DNA of 64,000 nucleotides, taken from the NCBI GenBank assembly GCA_035772405.1, contig JAYKKM010000176.1, positions 717,501 through 781,500 on the forward strand, given 5' to 3'. The translations under genes were made by a program, and so were the position numbers. Below are positions 49,453 through 59,060 of the stretch, piece after piece. The DNA is from Chrysogorgia sp. JL179-B06 (taxonomy: Eukaryota; Cnidaria; Anthozoa; Scleralcyonacea; Chrysogorgiidae). Position 1 is the stretch's first letter; the number at the start of each line of letters is the position of its first letter. Under the pieces are notes generated by a model. That model was not told where the DNA came from. It worked only from the letters and a program-made list of their open reading frames with translations, and did not search any database.

Positions 49453-50520
49453 TGTAATATGGCTAAGAGTGGCTTCGACGACCTCGAGACGGAGGGCTTT
49501 GATGAACACAAAGATATGAGTAATGATGAGCTAGATCGTGGTCTCGAGAGAGCCACTCAAGATCTTGAGCTAGCTCGGGGCGATCTAGGCGTGACGCCGA
49601 TGAGGAAACTAGACTAACTAGAGTGGAGAGTGGACTGAAGCGCGAGCACGATATAAGACTTCGCCAACACATGGGGGAGACTACTAGCGATCTCGTAACG
49701 CGGAGTGGTGGAGGAGTGTATCAACATGTGGAGAGGGTTTTTAGTGATCTCGCAACGCAGACTATTGACAATGTGAGAGATCGTGAAGACATCGTTAGGG
49801 GTGCGCCATTGTTAGACACCACACACGCAGAGTACGTCAACATACCTGGACTAACACCAGTCGAGAACCGTGAGTTGAGCGCGCTACTCAATCCAAGCGA
49901 GAATGTGTTGCGTGAGTCTAGAATAGGCGACACTGGCGCATTGCAAATACGAGCGGACCGTTATCAAAACTTGATAAATGAAGTGAACAAAAGAATAGCG
50001 GAGCTCGCAGAAAAAGACCTCACGACTGCAGAGAACGAAGAGTTCGTCGATCTAGCTGAAAGAGTGATTGGACTTACACAAGCTAGAGACATGATTATTG
50101 AACAGCGGGAAATAGAAGAGGTTAGAGAGCGACAAGAGATCGACATTAACAGGTTTCAGAAGTTCAAGAAATGGGCTAGAGAAAATATGGTTGGGATGAG
50201 TGCTTTAGCGATTTCAGTAGCTGCAATTATGACAACCATTATTATCGCTGGGAGGACTAACGTTATGAAAGGCGCTATGACTACGAGGTCATTCGCACAG
50301 GCTGTTAAAAATGCGATAACGAAGATGGGTCCATGGGCTGTTGGATTGGCGAACTTAGTTTATAACGCGCTGGTGACAGGCGCAAAGGGCCTCGCTTGGT
50401 TAGCTCAAAATCTGTGGGTGTTTGCGGTGACATTCGCGTGGCTTGCGTACAATTATCTAAACTAGAAAGAAAATGTGATTCGTAGGAGTCAGAGAGCGAT
50501 ATTCAAAATGTGAGCTAATG
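49430..50520 (+). repeat. Tandem duplication including integrase 3' end
   Basis: gcgacattcaaaatgtgagt then taatgtaatATGgct (about 49430-49462) recurs as gcgatattcaaaatgtgagc and taatgtaatATGgct (about 50496-50528). The duplicated unit therefore begins within the integrase stop region and covers the whole membrane-protein gene. Confidence 0.9.
49459..50465 (+). pseudogene. Membrane-active capsid-associated protein, first copy, frameshifted
   Basis: The ATG at 49459 opens 52 codons (MAKSGFDD...) that stop at 49617. A second open frame, without its own early ATG (first codon in frame GTG at 49623), runs to 50465. The change of frame falls between about 49567 and 49617. The C-terminal about 100 residues (SALAISVAAIMTTIIIAG, RSFAQAVKNAITKMGPWAVG, GLAWLAQN) are almost the same as in the next gene. 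Hydrophobic amphipathic ends of this kind are seen in pVI/melittin-like membrane-active proteins of related elements. The copy is broken unless a frameshift is used. Confidence 0.75.
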
Positions 50521-50524
50521 TAAT

Positions 50525-51964
50525 ATGGCTGAAGGTGGGGAAGTTTTTGACGAGATTGAGATGGAAACCCTCAATAAGTACGAAGACATGAGCGATGAGC
50601 AATTAGAAAAGACGCTCGCCGATGTCGAAGACGTTATTGAAGGCATGTACGGTAAGCACACTGAAGACAACATGCCGGAAGACGTTCGTGTTAATCACAA
50701 CGACTATCAAGACTTAGCGAAAAAGATACTGAGTGAGCTAGACGCGAGGCGAGGTGGGCAAAAAGAGACGTCATTTATTGATACTGATGATGGTAAGACG
50801 GTGACGGTAAGGGGGACCAACACAGAAGTCCCTGCAGTGGAGTTTGTCAAGCAGAAGTCATACGGTGATGTCAATGACGAGAGTTTTAGTATAGCTTTTG
50901 AAGAGGAGAGAGAAATTGAGAGAAGGCTGGGCGAGCTAAAAGCATCCAACAAAAAGCTAACAGAAAACAACGTAAAAAGAATCAAGCTAATAAACAAGAA
51001 AATACGTAAATTGAGCAAAAAGGCACTCGGCCAAGACGACGCGTCAAGGAAAATAGTCAACAGGTCGCAGGTTACGGACTCGGGGGCTATTCTTTTCAAA
51101 CCGGTAAACAAAGATGGTAAATATGGAAAACCCAAACTAATTCTAAAACCTTGGAAAAAAGGTTTGATCTACAGTAAAGACGCGAGTAGTAAAAACGCGA
51201 TCGAGCAGTTCAAAAAGTTAGTTAGTCAAATCCCTGAGAATGCAGAAACAACAGTTGTCACAACAGAAGTGGCCTCAGACGACCTCCCAGTGATTGAGAC
51301 AAGAGTGGATCACGACGACATACCTGGGTTATCACCAGACGAGAACCGTGATCTGAGTGGTGTGGTTAATCCAAGCGATAGTGTGGTGCCCGAATCAAGA
51401 ACAGGTGACGATGGTGCGTTGCAAGCGCAGGTAGACCACTTTCAAGAGACGATAGATGAGACGAGTGGGAGATTGGCAAAGCTTGATAAAAAAACTAACC
51501 AAACTGGTCTCACGCCCGACGAAGAGCGAGAGCACGTTGGTTTGGTTGAAAGAGAGTCAGGACTCAAGCAAGCCAGAGACAGAACTATTGAGCAGCGGGA
51601 AATAGAAGAGGTTAGAGAGCAACAGGAAATCGACATTGATAGGTTTCAGAGATTCAAGGAATGGGCTAAAGAAAATGTAGTCGGGTTGAGCGCTGTAGCG
51701 ATTTCAGTAGCTGGGATTATAACAACTATTATTATCGCTGGGAGATCCGCTGTTATGAAAGGCGCTATGGCTACGAGGTCATTCGCACAGGCTGTTAAGA
51801 ACGCAATCACGAAGATGGGCCCATGGGCTGTTGGGTTGGCTAATTTAGTTTACAATGCGTTGACATTGGGTGCGAAGGGTCTCGCATGGTTGGCTCAAAA
51901 TATGTGGGTGCTCGCGGTGGTACTTGCGTGGTTTGCTTATGACTATTACAAGCTAAAACGGTAG
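50525..51964 (+). CDS. Membrane-active capsid-associated protein, intact second copy
   Basis: 479 residues. A charged N-terminal half (acidic start, then Lys-rich at about 140-240) and a helical region with HDDIPGLSPDENRDLSG and EREHVGLVERESGLKQARD. The C-terminal hydrophobic block has VAISVAGIITTIIIAG (about 390-405), FAQAVKNAITKMGPWAVGL and a last span WVLAVVLAWFAYDYY. It is longer than the upstream copy by about 150 residues between the start and the shared tail. It probably disrupts membranes at entry or lines the capsid. Function inferred from position before the capsid gene and the hydrophobic tail. Confidence 0.7.
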   Translation: MAEGGEVFDEIEMETLNKYEDMSDEQLEKTLADVEDVIEGMYGKHTEDNMPEDVRVNHNDYQDLAKKILSELDARRGGQKETSFIDTDDGKTVTVRGTNTEVPAVEFVKQKSYGDVNDESFSIAFEEEREIERRLGELKASNKKLTENNVKRIKLINKKIRKLSKKALGQDDASRKIVNRSQVTDSGAILFKPVNKDGKYGKPKLILKPWKKGLIYSKDASSKNAIEQFKKLVSQIPENAETTVVTTEVASDDLPVIETRVDHDDIPGLSPDENRDLSGVVNPSDSVVPESRTGDDGALQAQVDHFQETIDETSGRLAKLDKKTNQTGLTPDEEREHVGLVERESGLKQARDRTIEQREIEEVREQQEIDIDRFQRFKEWAKENVVGLSAVAISVAGIITTIIIAGRSAVMKGAMATRSFAQAVKNAITKMGPWAVGLANLVYNALTLGAKGLAWLAQNMWVLAVVLAWFAYDYYKLKR

Positions 51965-51987
51965 CGATAAAACATATGTAAAGGTAT

Positions 51988-53226
51988 ATGAACGTCACGT
52001 CAGCAGAGTTGAGCCCCGGTTTTAGACGAGCGACCATGGGTGGCATAAAAGGGGTGAGAACACAGCATGTGATCACGTTGAACCCTAATAAAGTCAGTCC
52101 TGGTGAAGAACTTTACGTTGACATACCAAAGCTCAAGGTTAGCAGCTGTTTGGTGCCTGGATCGTTGGGTCTAGTGTTCGACTTTAAGAATGCAAACGCC
52201 AAAAGCTGGTTCTTGAACAATGTGAGCAAGTTGTTGGTTGAGAAGCTTGTTGTAAGACTAGCCGGGGAAACTGTGTACGACAACAATGGGGAAAATTACA
52301 CTGGTGTTTATCGTGACCTTTGGGAGAGTGTCACTGCGCGAGACCAAATGATTGACTATGGTGTTGGTGGTGAGAACTTGAGAAAGCTAATTTCTAAGGA
52401 TGACAGTGGTGCGACGAGTGGGAACGTCGCTAAAGTTAGTGACGCGTTGATGTTTGGTGTGATTGGGACGAAGCAGCGGATTAAGCTTGGTAAAATCATG
52501 AACGACCATGGGTTGTACGCTCCTTTTAGCATGAACAACAACTTGCAGTATGTGATCACACTTCCGAAGGCTACAGACATCATGGTGGCGCAATCCGGTA
52601 GCGCTGTGGGTGGATACACTCTGGAGAACCTCGAGCTTGAGTATGAGACGATTGATAACCAGGAGCTCGCTGACGAAATAGCGTCGGGTTATGCAAGTGG
52701 TCGTAGTTTGTCGTATGAGCACGTCACGTTGATGAAAACCACTGAATGGGACAAAGGCACGACCATTGTGAATGAAAACATTAATCTTCCAAGAAAAAGC
52801 ATGAAGGCGATTGTGTTGCTATTCGTGAGTAAGGTGCGAACAGACAGTGAGGAGTTTCTTTACCCAAATATTGAGAGTGTTAGAGTCACAATTGAAGGTG
52901 TACCGAATAGCGTGTACTCACAAGGCATCCCAAAGTCGAAGTTCTATGCAGAAGCGAAACGATTGTTTGGGTTGGGTGAAGAACACGCTCAGTTCATGAC
53001 CATGCAGAGGTTCTATAAAGATGGCTTCGCGTTAGTCATCGACTTGAGGAGTGTTCAAGATAATCGCAATGTCGCCACTGGCAAGAACATTGTAAACACA
53101 CAATCCGGTGTGCTTCTTGAGATCACTAAGAAAGCGACGACTGCAAATGTCATGTGCAGGGTGTTTGTGATAAGTGATGGGTTGGTCAACTTCATGAACA
53201 ATGGGCTGCAATCAATCCAGTATTAA
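51988..53226 (+). CDS. MCP: Major capsid protein (double jelly-roll, hexon-like)
   Basis: 412 residues, start at ATG after aaaggtat. Blocks typical of Polinton capsid proteins: GVRTQHVITLNPNKVSPGEE near the N-terminus, LVPGSLGLVFDF, NNVSKLLVEKLVVRLAGE, YELYRDLW-like VYRDLWESV, LGKIMNDHGLYAPFSMNNNL and a second roll with MKAIVLLFVSK and SVRVTIEGVPNSVYSQGI. The order MCP, ATPase is conserved in this lineage. Trimers would build an icosahedral shell. The length is normal, with no break. The assignment rests on family sequence features and context. Confidence 0.85.
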   Translation: MNVTSAELSPGFRRATMGGIKGVRTQHVITLNPNKVSPGEELYVDIPKLKVSSCLVPGSLGLVFDFKNANAKSWFLNNVSKLLVEKLVVRLAGETVYDNNGENYTGVYRDLWESVTARDQMIDYGVGGENLRKLISKDDSGATSGNVAKVSDALMFGVIGTKQRIKLGKIMNDHGLYAPFSMNNNLQYVITLPKATDIMVAQSGSAVGGYTLENLELEYETIDNQELADEIASGYASGRSLSYEHVTLMKTTEWDKGTTIVNENINLPRKSMKAIVLLFVSKVRTDSEEFLYPNIESVRVTIEGVPNSVYSQGIPKSKFYAEAKRLFGLGEEHAQFMTMQRFYKDGFALVIDLRSVQDNRNVATGKNIVNTQSGVLLEITKKATTANVMCRVFVISDGLVNFMNNGLQSIQY

Positions 53227-53241
53227 ATCAAACGTGAGTTA

Positions 53242-53841
53242 ATGGAGACTCCGTTTAATATGTTAATTGTTGGTATGACAGCTTGTGGTAAGACGCATTA
53301 TTTGCTGGAAACATTGGAATCTGAGTACTTCAGTAAATTTGACTACATCGTGTTGATTTGCCCTACTTTCGAGTGGAACAAAGCGTATCAAGATTGGAAA
53401 TATGTGCGCGACCCCGACGTGTTAGCGATAGACTGCGCGCAAGACAGTGTCGACGCTGTTCTCAAGTGTGTAACAAATGTTTTTAAAGGCACTAACACTC
53501 TGATTGTGTTGGATGACTGTGCGAGTGGGCAGGACGTCAAGAATAGGACTAGTCAATTGGTTAACTTGGCTTTTAGTGCGCGACATTTTATGTTGAGCGT
53601 TATTGTCATCACACAACAACTGACGTCGATCGCAAAACCGTACAGAGAAAACATTAGTAAGCTCGTTTGCTTCTACTGCCCAAGTAGGAGTGACATGAAG
53701 GTCGTTATCGACGATTACCTTGGAAACATTAGCAGAGAAAAATCGTCGGCGATTGTGATCGCATTAAAAAATAATAAGTACGCTAGACTTGAAATCTCAC
53801 TGCGCTACCCATACAGTCACGAAGTTGTTATTCCGCAATAA
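53242..53841 (+). CDS. ATP: FtsK/HerA-type genome-packaging ATPase
   Basis: 199 residues. Walker A GMTACGKT (11-18), Walker B TLIVLDDC (about 90), and the sensor VIVITQQL (about 117) of A32/FtsK-HerA packaging motors. These ATPases pump the linear genome into the capsid. It starts 15 bp after the MCP stop, within gtgagttaATG, and the next gene follows 3 bp after its stop, so the three genes look co-transcribed. Confidence 0.92.
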   Translation: METPFNMLIVGMTACGKTHYLLETLESEYFSKFDYIVLICPTFEWNKAYQDWKYVRDPDVLAIDCAQDSVDAVLKCVTNVFKGTNTLIVLDDCASGQDVKNRTSQLVNLAFSARHFMLSVIVITQQLTSIAKPYRENISKLVCFYCPSRSDMKVVIDDYLGNISREKSSAIVIALKNNKYARLEISLRYPYSHEVVIPQ

Positions 53842-53844
53842 AAT

Positions 53845-54357
53845 ATGGGTATAAGTAATAGCGTGATGGTAAAACGCAAAAGTGAGGAGAATCCTACGAT
53901 TGAGGAATTAGTTGAGGAGACTGATGACACTTCGACTGTGGAAGACAACATTGACGTTAGGAGAGCCGAACTTATTAGACTGTCTGGCGATGGTGTGGTA
54001 AGTCAATCTGAAGCGTACATTAAAAAAGCGTCCGCAAAGGTTATCGACAAGATATGGCACCAATACGAGTTGAAGAGAATGGAAATCGCAAACGCTTTTC
54101 TCACCGACTTGCTAATCAGCAAATTCGCTAGCTTACTGGACGGGTTGAACGCTATTGAAAATCCTGATGAGCTAAATGACGAACTACAAAAAGACCCGTT
54201 ATTAAAAAAAGACGTTGAGAGCATTGTCGCGATTGTGACGCCGTACGTGCCTTTCTTGGGCTTGTTGTCGGGAGGAATCACAACGTCTAAATATGTGTAC
54301 GACCACCATTTTAGAAAAGAGGCAACAAACGCTGAAAGTAGTGAACAAACGGACTAA
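53845..54357 (+). CDS. Terminal MGxxxS protein, unknown
   Basis: 170 residues. The start MGISNSVMVKRK fits N-myristoylation (Gly2, Ser6). An acidic region (about 20-40), an amphipathic helical middle (IDKIWHQYELKRMEIANAF) and a hydrophobic segment (IVAIVTPYVPFLGLLSGGI, about 127-145) follow. The last ten residues, TNAESSEQTD, are encoded by the terminal repeat and are the same as those of PolB at the other end. It may be a membrane-associated virion or assembly protein. No family recognised. Confidence 0.75.
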   Translation: MGISNSVMVKRKSEENPTIEELVEETDDTSTVEDNIDVRRAELIRLSGDGVVSQSEAYIKKASAKVIDKIWHQYELKRMEIANAFLTDLLISKFASLLDGLNAIENPDELNDELQKDPLLKKDVESIVAIVTPYVPFLGLLSGGITTSKYVYDHHFRKEATNAESSEQTD

Positions 54358-54879
54358 TCAATTATTAACAGGTGGCAATAATCTAATTTGCATAACAGGT
54401 GGCAATTTTATCACGCGTGAGACACTTTTACGATACATAAATTTGTAAAAATGTTTAAACGACTATTTTTTAAATGTGATTTGACAAATTTGTGAAAATG
54501 TTGAAACGACTATTTTTTAAATGTGATTTGACAAATTTGTGAAAATGTTGGAACGATTATTTTTAAATGTGATTTGACAAATTTGCGAAAATGTTGAAAC
54601 GCACCTAAAAAATGGCTAAAGTAGCGTAAAGTTTAGCGAAAGTTGTGATTTTTTTAATATTTGGCATCAACTTAGTAGAAAACGTGGGAGGGGTGTTTAG
54701 GTTGACTAACGATCACCATAATAGCACAGAGACTAACGCTGTGAGCTCGCCAACGTCGATTATAAAACGTGAGTACCAAAACATTGCCGAATTGTGGCTC
54801 GACACAAATTTGGTGATGTTTTGGTGTTTATATCACGGTTGGCGTTGACTGAGCTCGCAGCCCTACTTACTATACTACT
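54325..54879 (-). repeat. Polinton right terminal inverted repeat (555 bp)
   Basis: Inverse of 36596-37150. It includes the last codons of the terminal plus-strand gene, so both terminal proteins end in the same ten residues. A 67-codon ORF is present in both repeats (36627-36830 minus, 54645-54848 plus). It is identical because the repeats are, and has no known domain. Confidence 0.95.
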
Positions 54880-54885
54880 TACTAA
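54880..54885 (+). repeat. Target-site duplication, right
   Basis: tactaa, identical to 36590-36595. Confidence 0.95.
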
Positions 54886-55112
54886 CAAAATAATATTGTC
54901 GACCAATAAAAATTATTGCTCAGCAAATAAAAAGACCATATTAGACACGAAGGAATAGACTTAATAGTATTAGGCTAGTATTGAGCAAAATACCTACCCT
55001 AAGCAATACAAGCATGCTTTGGTGAGCCCAGTTGCCAAGGTCCCACATCCGACCTGCATAAATTATGACTATAGGCAGATATCAGTTCTTCCCCAAATGG
55101 CAAAGGTTTTGG
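54886..55112 (+). other. Flank of the Polinton with a small LINE RT fragment
   Basis: At 55061-55112 the plus strand reads NYDYRQISVLPQMAKVLE, the RT motif 1-2 region of a LINE, cut off by the next element's tail. The rest shows nothing. The segment 54895-54950 is similar, inverted, to 61470-61520. Confidence 0.4.
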
Positions 55113-55114
55113 AA

Positions 55115-55540
55115 TGAATGAATGAAAAACTTTATTTATACAGGGTAACCCAGTCAGCATGGAAGCTGGTATCCATAGGGGCCCTGTACCTACGATATAT
55201 GATAGATATTTACAATAAAATTAATATAATAATAAATTACTTATACACTAACAAATACAAATGATTATTTAAAACAACACACTTCGCGCTAGGCGTGTAG
55301 ATAGTCTCTGCTAAAGTAACTAAAGTTACTTTATCAGGAAGTTCATTAAAAACCTGCACACCACTAAAAATAAAAGTATTCTTCCCAAAGTTATACTTTA
55401 CTTTGGGAAGTATTAACCTATCCTTATGTCTAGTATTATATCTATGTACACTACTACATTTCTTGAAATAATATAAAAAATAATCAGGTACTAAACAATG
55501 TAAACATTTAAAAACTAGAACAACTTTATGGTATGAGCGC
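55115..55540 (-). pseudogene. C-terminal end of the split LINE ORF2 and 3' UTR
   Basis: On minus: HKVVLVFKCLHCLVPDYF, then YNTRHKDRLILPKVKY and FSGVQVFNELPDKV, the usual end of an APE-class ORF2. It follows, after only a few missing codons, the NLNWSPL at 57470-57480. An AT-rich UTR with a polyadenylation-like sequence ends at the AATG tail. Confidence 0.8.
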
Positions 55541-57468
55541 CTACAGACCTACCAAGCAAACAAACGTTTCTGGTCACTTATCAAATATTCTAAATCAGAT
55601 CCCACCGGTATTCCTCCATTAAAAAGCCATGGCCGCTCTGTGACTGATCCTGTAGCCAAAGCTTCCTTATTGAACAATACATTCTACTCTACATTTAGCC
55701 GTGCACCTGCTAACTCCAATCTACCCGTGATACTTGTAGACCTTACCCGGACATGCAAAACATCTTCATTCATATTGAGGGTGTCTCTAAACTACTGCAA
55801 AACCTTAAGCCACACAAGGCTGCTGGGCCTGATGAGATTAGACCCAGGGTGCTAAAAGAACTTGCATCAGTCATCGCCCCAATACTACAACTTATCTTCT
55901 ACAAGTCCTTGACCACTTACAGTGTACCCGATGATTGGAAATTGGCTAATATTACTCCAATTTTTAAGAAAGTTGACAAAGACTGTCCTACAAACTATCG
56001 CCCAATTTCACTCACCTGCATCTGCAGCAAAGTTCTGGAACATATCATAACAAGCTCCTTGGTATCTCATTTCAACCAGTACAACATACTTTATAACTTA
56101 CAACATGGATTTAGACATGCCAGATCTTGTGAATCCCAATTGCTTGAACTTACCACAGCTCTGCAAACAAATCTTTCAGAGCGCAAGCAGACTGATTTAA
56201 TTATTATGGATTTTTCTAAGGCCTTCGATAAGGTGTGCCATAAAAAGTTACTGGCTAAGCTGGATTATTATGGTATAAGAAATGATACGCTGCAATGGAT
56301 AGGGTGTTTTCTTCATGGGCGCCAACAACGCGTTGTGATCGATGGAGATCAGTCTCCATACCTTCCTGTGCTTTCTGGAGTGCCCCAGGGCTCTGTCATT
56401 GGTCCTATTCTGTTCCTAACTTACATCAACGACTTACCTAATTATGTTCATTCAAATGTTCACCTGTTTGCAGATGACACAATTATGTATCTAACAATAC
56501 ATAGCGAAGACCAATGTGATCAGCTGCAATCTGATTTGAACAATTTACAAGTCTGGGAACAAGATTGGCTGATGGAGTTTAATCCAGACAAGTGTGAGGT
56601 CCTCAGGGTCACCCGTAATAAGTCGCTGATACATCGTGACTACATTCTACATGGTAAAACCCTAAAGTCTGTGGCAAGTAGCAAGTACCTTGGTGTGCAC
56701 CTAACAAAAGATCTTAAATGGAATACCCATATTAACAAAATTACCGCCAGTGCAAACCGCACCTTAGGTTTCCTTAAAAGAAACCTAAGGGTGAAGTCGT
56801 CAATACTCAAAGAAAAAGCGTATACCAGTTTAGTGAGACCACAGCTGGAGTATTGCTGTACTATATGGGATCCAAGGCATGGAGTTGAAAACAATGGCTC
56901 GCACAAAGTAGAGATGGTGCAGAGAAGAGCTGCCCGGTGGGCGCTGCTTCGATACAACCCCCTTGATAGTGTTACAAAGATGCTAGAAGACCTCAACTAG
57001 CGCTCCCTTCAACTAAGAAGAGCTGATGCCCGGCTAACATTACTCTACAAGATCATTAACCATCTGATAGCTGTGGATCCTATAAATCAGCTCCGCCCAG
57101 TCACACGCAGATCAAGACATAACCACGCCCACTCGTTCTTACCTCTGGCTACTAAAACCTCCTCACACAAGCTTTCTTTCTATCCCCGAACTATAGTTTA
57201 ATGGAACAATCTACCCCCTGACACTTTTATTTCTTGTAGCAGTACTGATTCCTTCCGTAGTCGAGTGTCTACCTTGTCCCATAGTCCTGTATCTTAGTTT
57301 TCGTTGTATATGTTTATTTATTTTTGTTTATATTTCTATTTATTTATTTATCTATTTACTTATTAACTAATTTATGTATTTAATTATTTGTTATACCGCT
57401 GATCACCCACCTTGTAATCCTCTTTTAGAGGGGTTAGGTGAACAGGAAGATAGATAGATAGATAGATC
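55541..57468 (+). mobile_element. LINE (AGAT tail) inserted into the minus-strand LINE
   Basis: It is 5'-truncated, with an RT over most of its length. The 3' UTR after about 57296 ends in five AGAT units (57449-57468). The flanking sequences on both sides belong to one minus-strand ORF2. Confidence 0.85.
55542..57298 (+). pseudogene. LINE reverse transcriptase with minor breaks
   Basis: The frame from 55542 (ANKRFWSLIKYSKSD, SVTDPVAKASLLN) shifts at about 55745 into 55753-57000. The RT motifs are intact: HKAAGPDEIRPRVLKE, ANITPIFKK, NYRPISLTCICSKVLE, IIMDFSKAFDKV, GVPQGSVIGPILF, INDL and LFADDTIMYL. A TAG at 56998-57000 interrupts the last part, which continues in frame (RSLQLRRADARLTLLYKI) to about 57298. 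Few defects: a fairly young copy. Confidence 0.85.
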
Positions 57469-58584
57469 AATGGCGACCAGTTTAGATTGTCCATGGCCTC
57501 CGATGATCTTTCACTGCATGTTATTATCCTGGCAGCACGATGTTGTAAACGCTGTATTCTGTCCTGATCTTTTTGCGATAGGTTACTCCATGCAATGTGA
57601 CAATAGTCTAGAGTTGGTAGGATTATTGTGTTGTAAACAAGTACTGCCGCTTTCTTTGTTAAAAATCCTTTAATACGACCTAAAACATTTACCCTGGCTT
57701 CTACCTTTTTACATATATGATCTGCTTGAGCTTTCCAATTCATGTGACCATCAAAACGCCTAAGTACTTGAAAGTAGTTTCATTTGCAATGCTTAACCCG
57801 AAGAAGTTCACGTTCAAAGTTCTATTACTTTCCTTATGTCTCTGTGATGAAAACAATAGGCACTTGGTTTTAGAGACATTCAGTACCAGATAATTATCCT
57901 TCAACCATTCAGACAGGTAATTTAAATCTTGGTTTATGCCATCATTTACAGCGTCCACCGTTGAATCAGCAAAGTACAAGGCTGTATCATCCGCATACAT
58001 ACTAACCGAACAGTTTCGTACAGGAGATGACAAATCATTAATATAAATGATAAAGAGTAGGGGACCAAGTATAGACCCCTGTGGTACTCCACATATGATG
58101 TCAAGCTCTTCAGATCTTTGTTTCAATCAATATTTACAAACTGCTTTCTTTCGCAAAAATAGTCTTTAAACCACGATAAACTTTCATCAGATACACCATA
58201 ATGTTTCAGTTTGTAAATCATGACATCATGGTCAACCGTGTCGAACGCTTTGGCCAGGTCAACGAACACAGCACCAGTCAAAAGCCCGCCATCCATATTC
58301 ATAAGAATTTCGTCTGAAAAATGGGTTACTGCCGTTTCAGTTGAGTGTTTCTTTCGAAATCCCGATTGTGATCTACATAATAATTTATGCTCATCAAAAT
58401 AGGCTGCAAGTTGCTTATGAACCAACCGCTCGAGAACTTTAGATATTACCGGTAGAACCGAAATAGGGCGGTAATTTTTCGGCTCATCTTTCGCACCAGC
58501 CTTGTAAAGTGGGGTCACCTTTGCCATCTTCCACTCCCTGGGGATCTTACATTGCTGGATAGTTAAATTGAACAAAATTGTCAA
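57384..58584 (-). pseudogene. RT of the split LINE
   Basis: 58123-58584 carries PREWKMAKVTPLYKAG, NYRPISVLPVISKVLE, FVDLAKAFDTVDH. 57740-58126 carries CGVPQGSILGPLLF, INDL, MYADDTALYF. 57470-57743 carries the post-RT region (LDYCHIAWSNLSQ, RAARIITC). Each break is a frameshift, at about 58125 and 57741. The last codons of the third frame (IYLSIYLPV) come from the AGAT tail of the inserted LINE. Confidence 0.85.
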
Positions 58585-59040
58585 TGGCTAAGCCAGTATA
58601 CCACCTCCGTCTTTTAATTGTCGGCTTGAGATGCCATCTACACCGGTAGCTTTCTTTACTTTTAATTCTCCTAATGCAGCTTGAACTTCCGAAACAGCAA
58701 GATATTGAAGGTTAAAGCTTTGCAAATGTTGCATTTGGGGCAACCATTTTTAAACGACTGTCTAGCTGTGCCACAAACTGATCTTAGGTTCGCGGCACAG
58801 GAAACAAAAAAACGATTAAATAAAGTACATTTATCCTTCACTTCATTTACTGTTAAGCCAGCGGCGGAGCATCCAATTCCCTTTTCGCGATTTCCAAGTA
58901 AGTGTTTCAAGTTTTTCCAGGTCCCCTGGGGGTTTCCTTCATTCTCCTGAAATTGTTCATTAAAATAACGTTTCTTCTCTCTTCTCAACTTGAGGGTTAC
59001 AACATTTCGCAGACGTTTGAACGAGCTCCAGTGGAGTTCA
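58585..59040 (-). pseudogene. Linker of the split LINE
   Basis: MRREKKRYFNEQFQENEGNP and TWKNLKHLLG lie between the endonuclease and RT, with stops near 58590 and 59060. A frameshift separates this from the RT. Confidence 0.6.
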
Positions 59041-59060
59041 CCGTTGGTTTTATGCGCCAG

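Larger units (their letters stand above)
36596..54879. mobile_element. Complete Polinton/Maverick element, 18284 bp
   Basis: Direct 6-bp duplications (tactaa, 36590-36595 and 54880-54885) flank 555-bp inverted repeats beginning AG and ending CT. The element encodes protein-primed PolB, a retroviral-type integrase, a packaging ATPase and a double-jelly-roll-type major capsid protein, the diagnostic Polinton set, plus about fourteen other genes. Nearly all reading frames are open. Elements with this gene set are considered potential endogenous viruses (adintovirus-like); virion formation is inferred, not shown. Gene order runs mostly outward-in on the left (minus) and inward-out on the right (plus). 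Confidence 0.97.
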
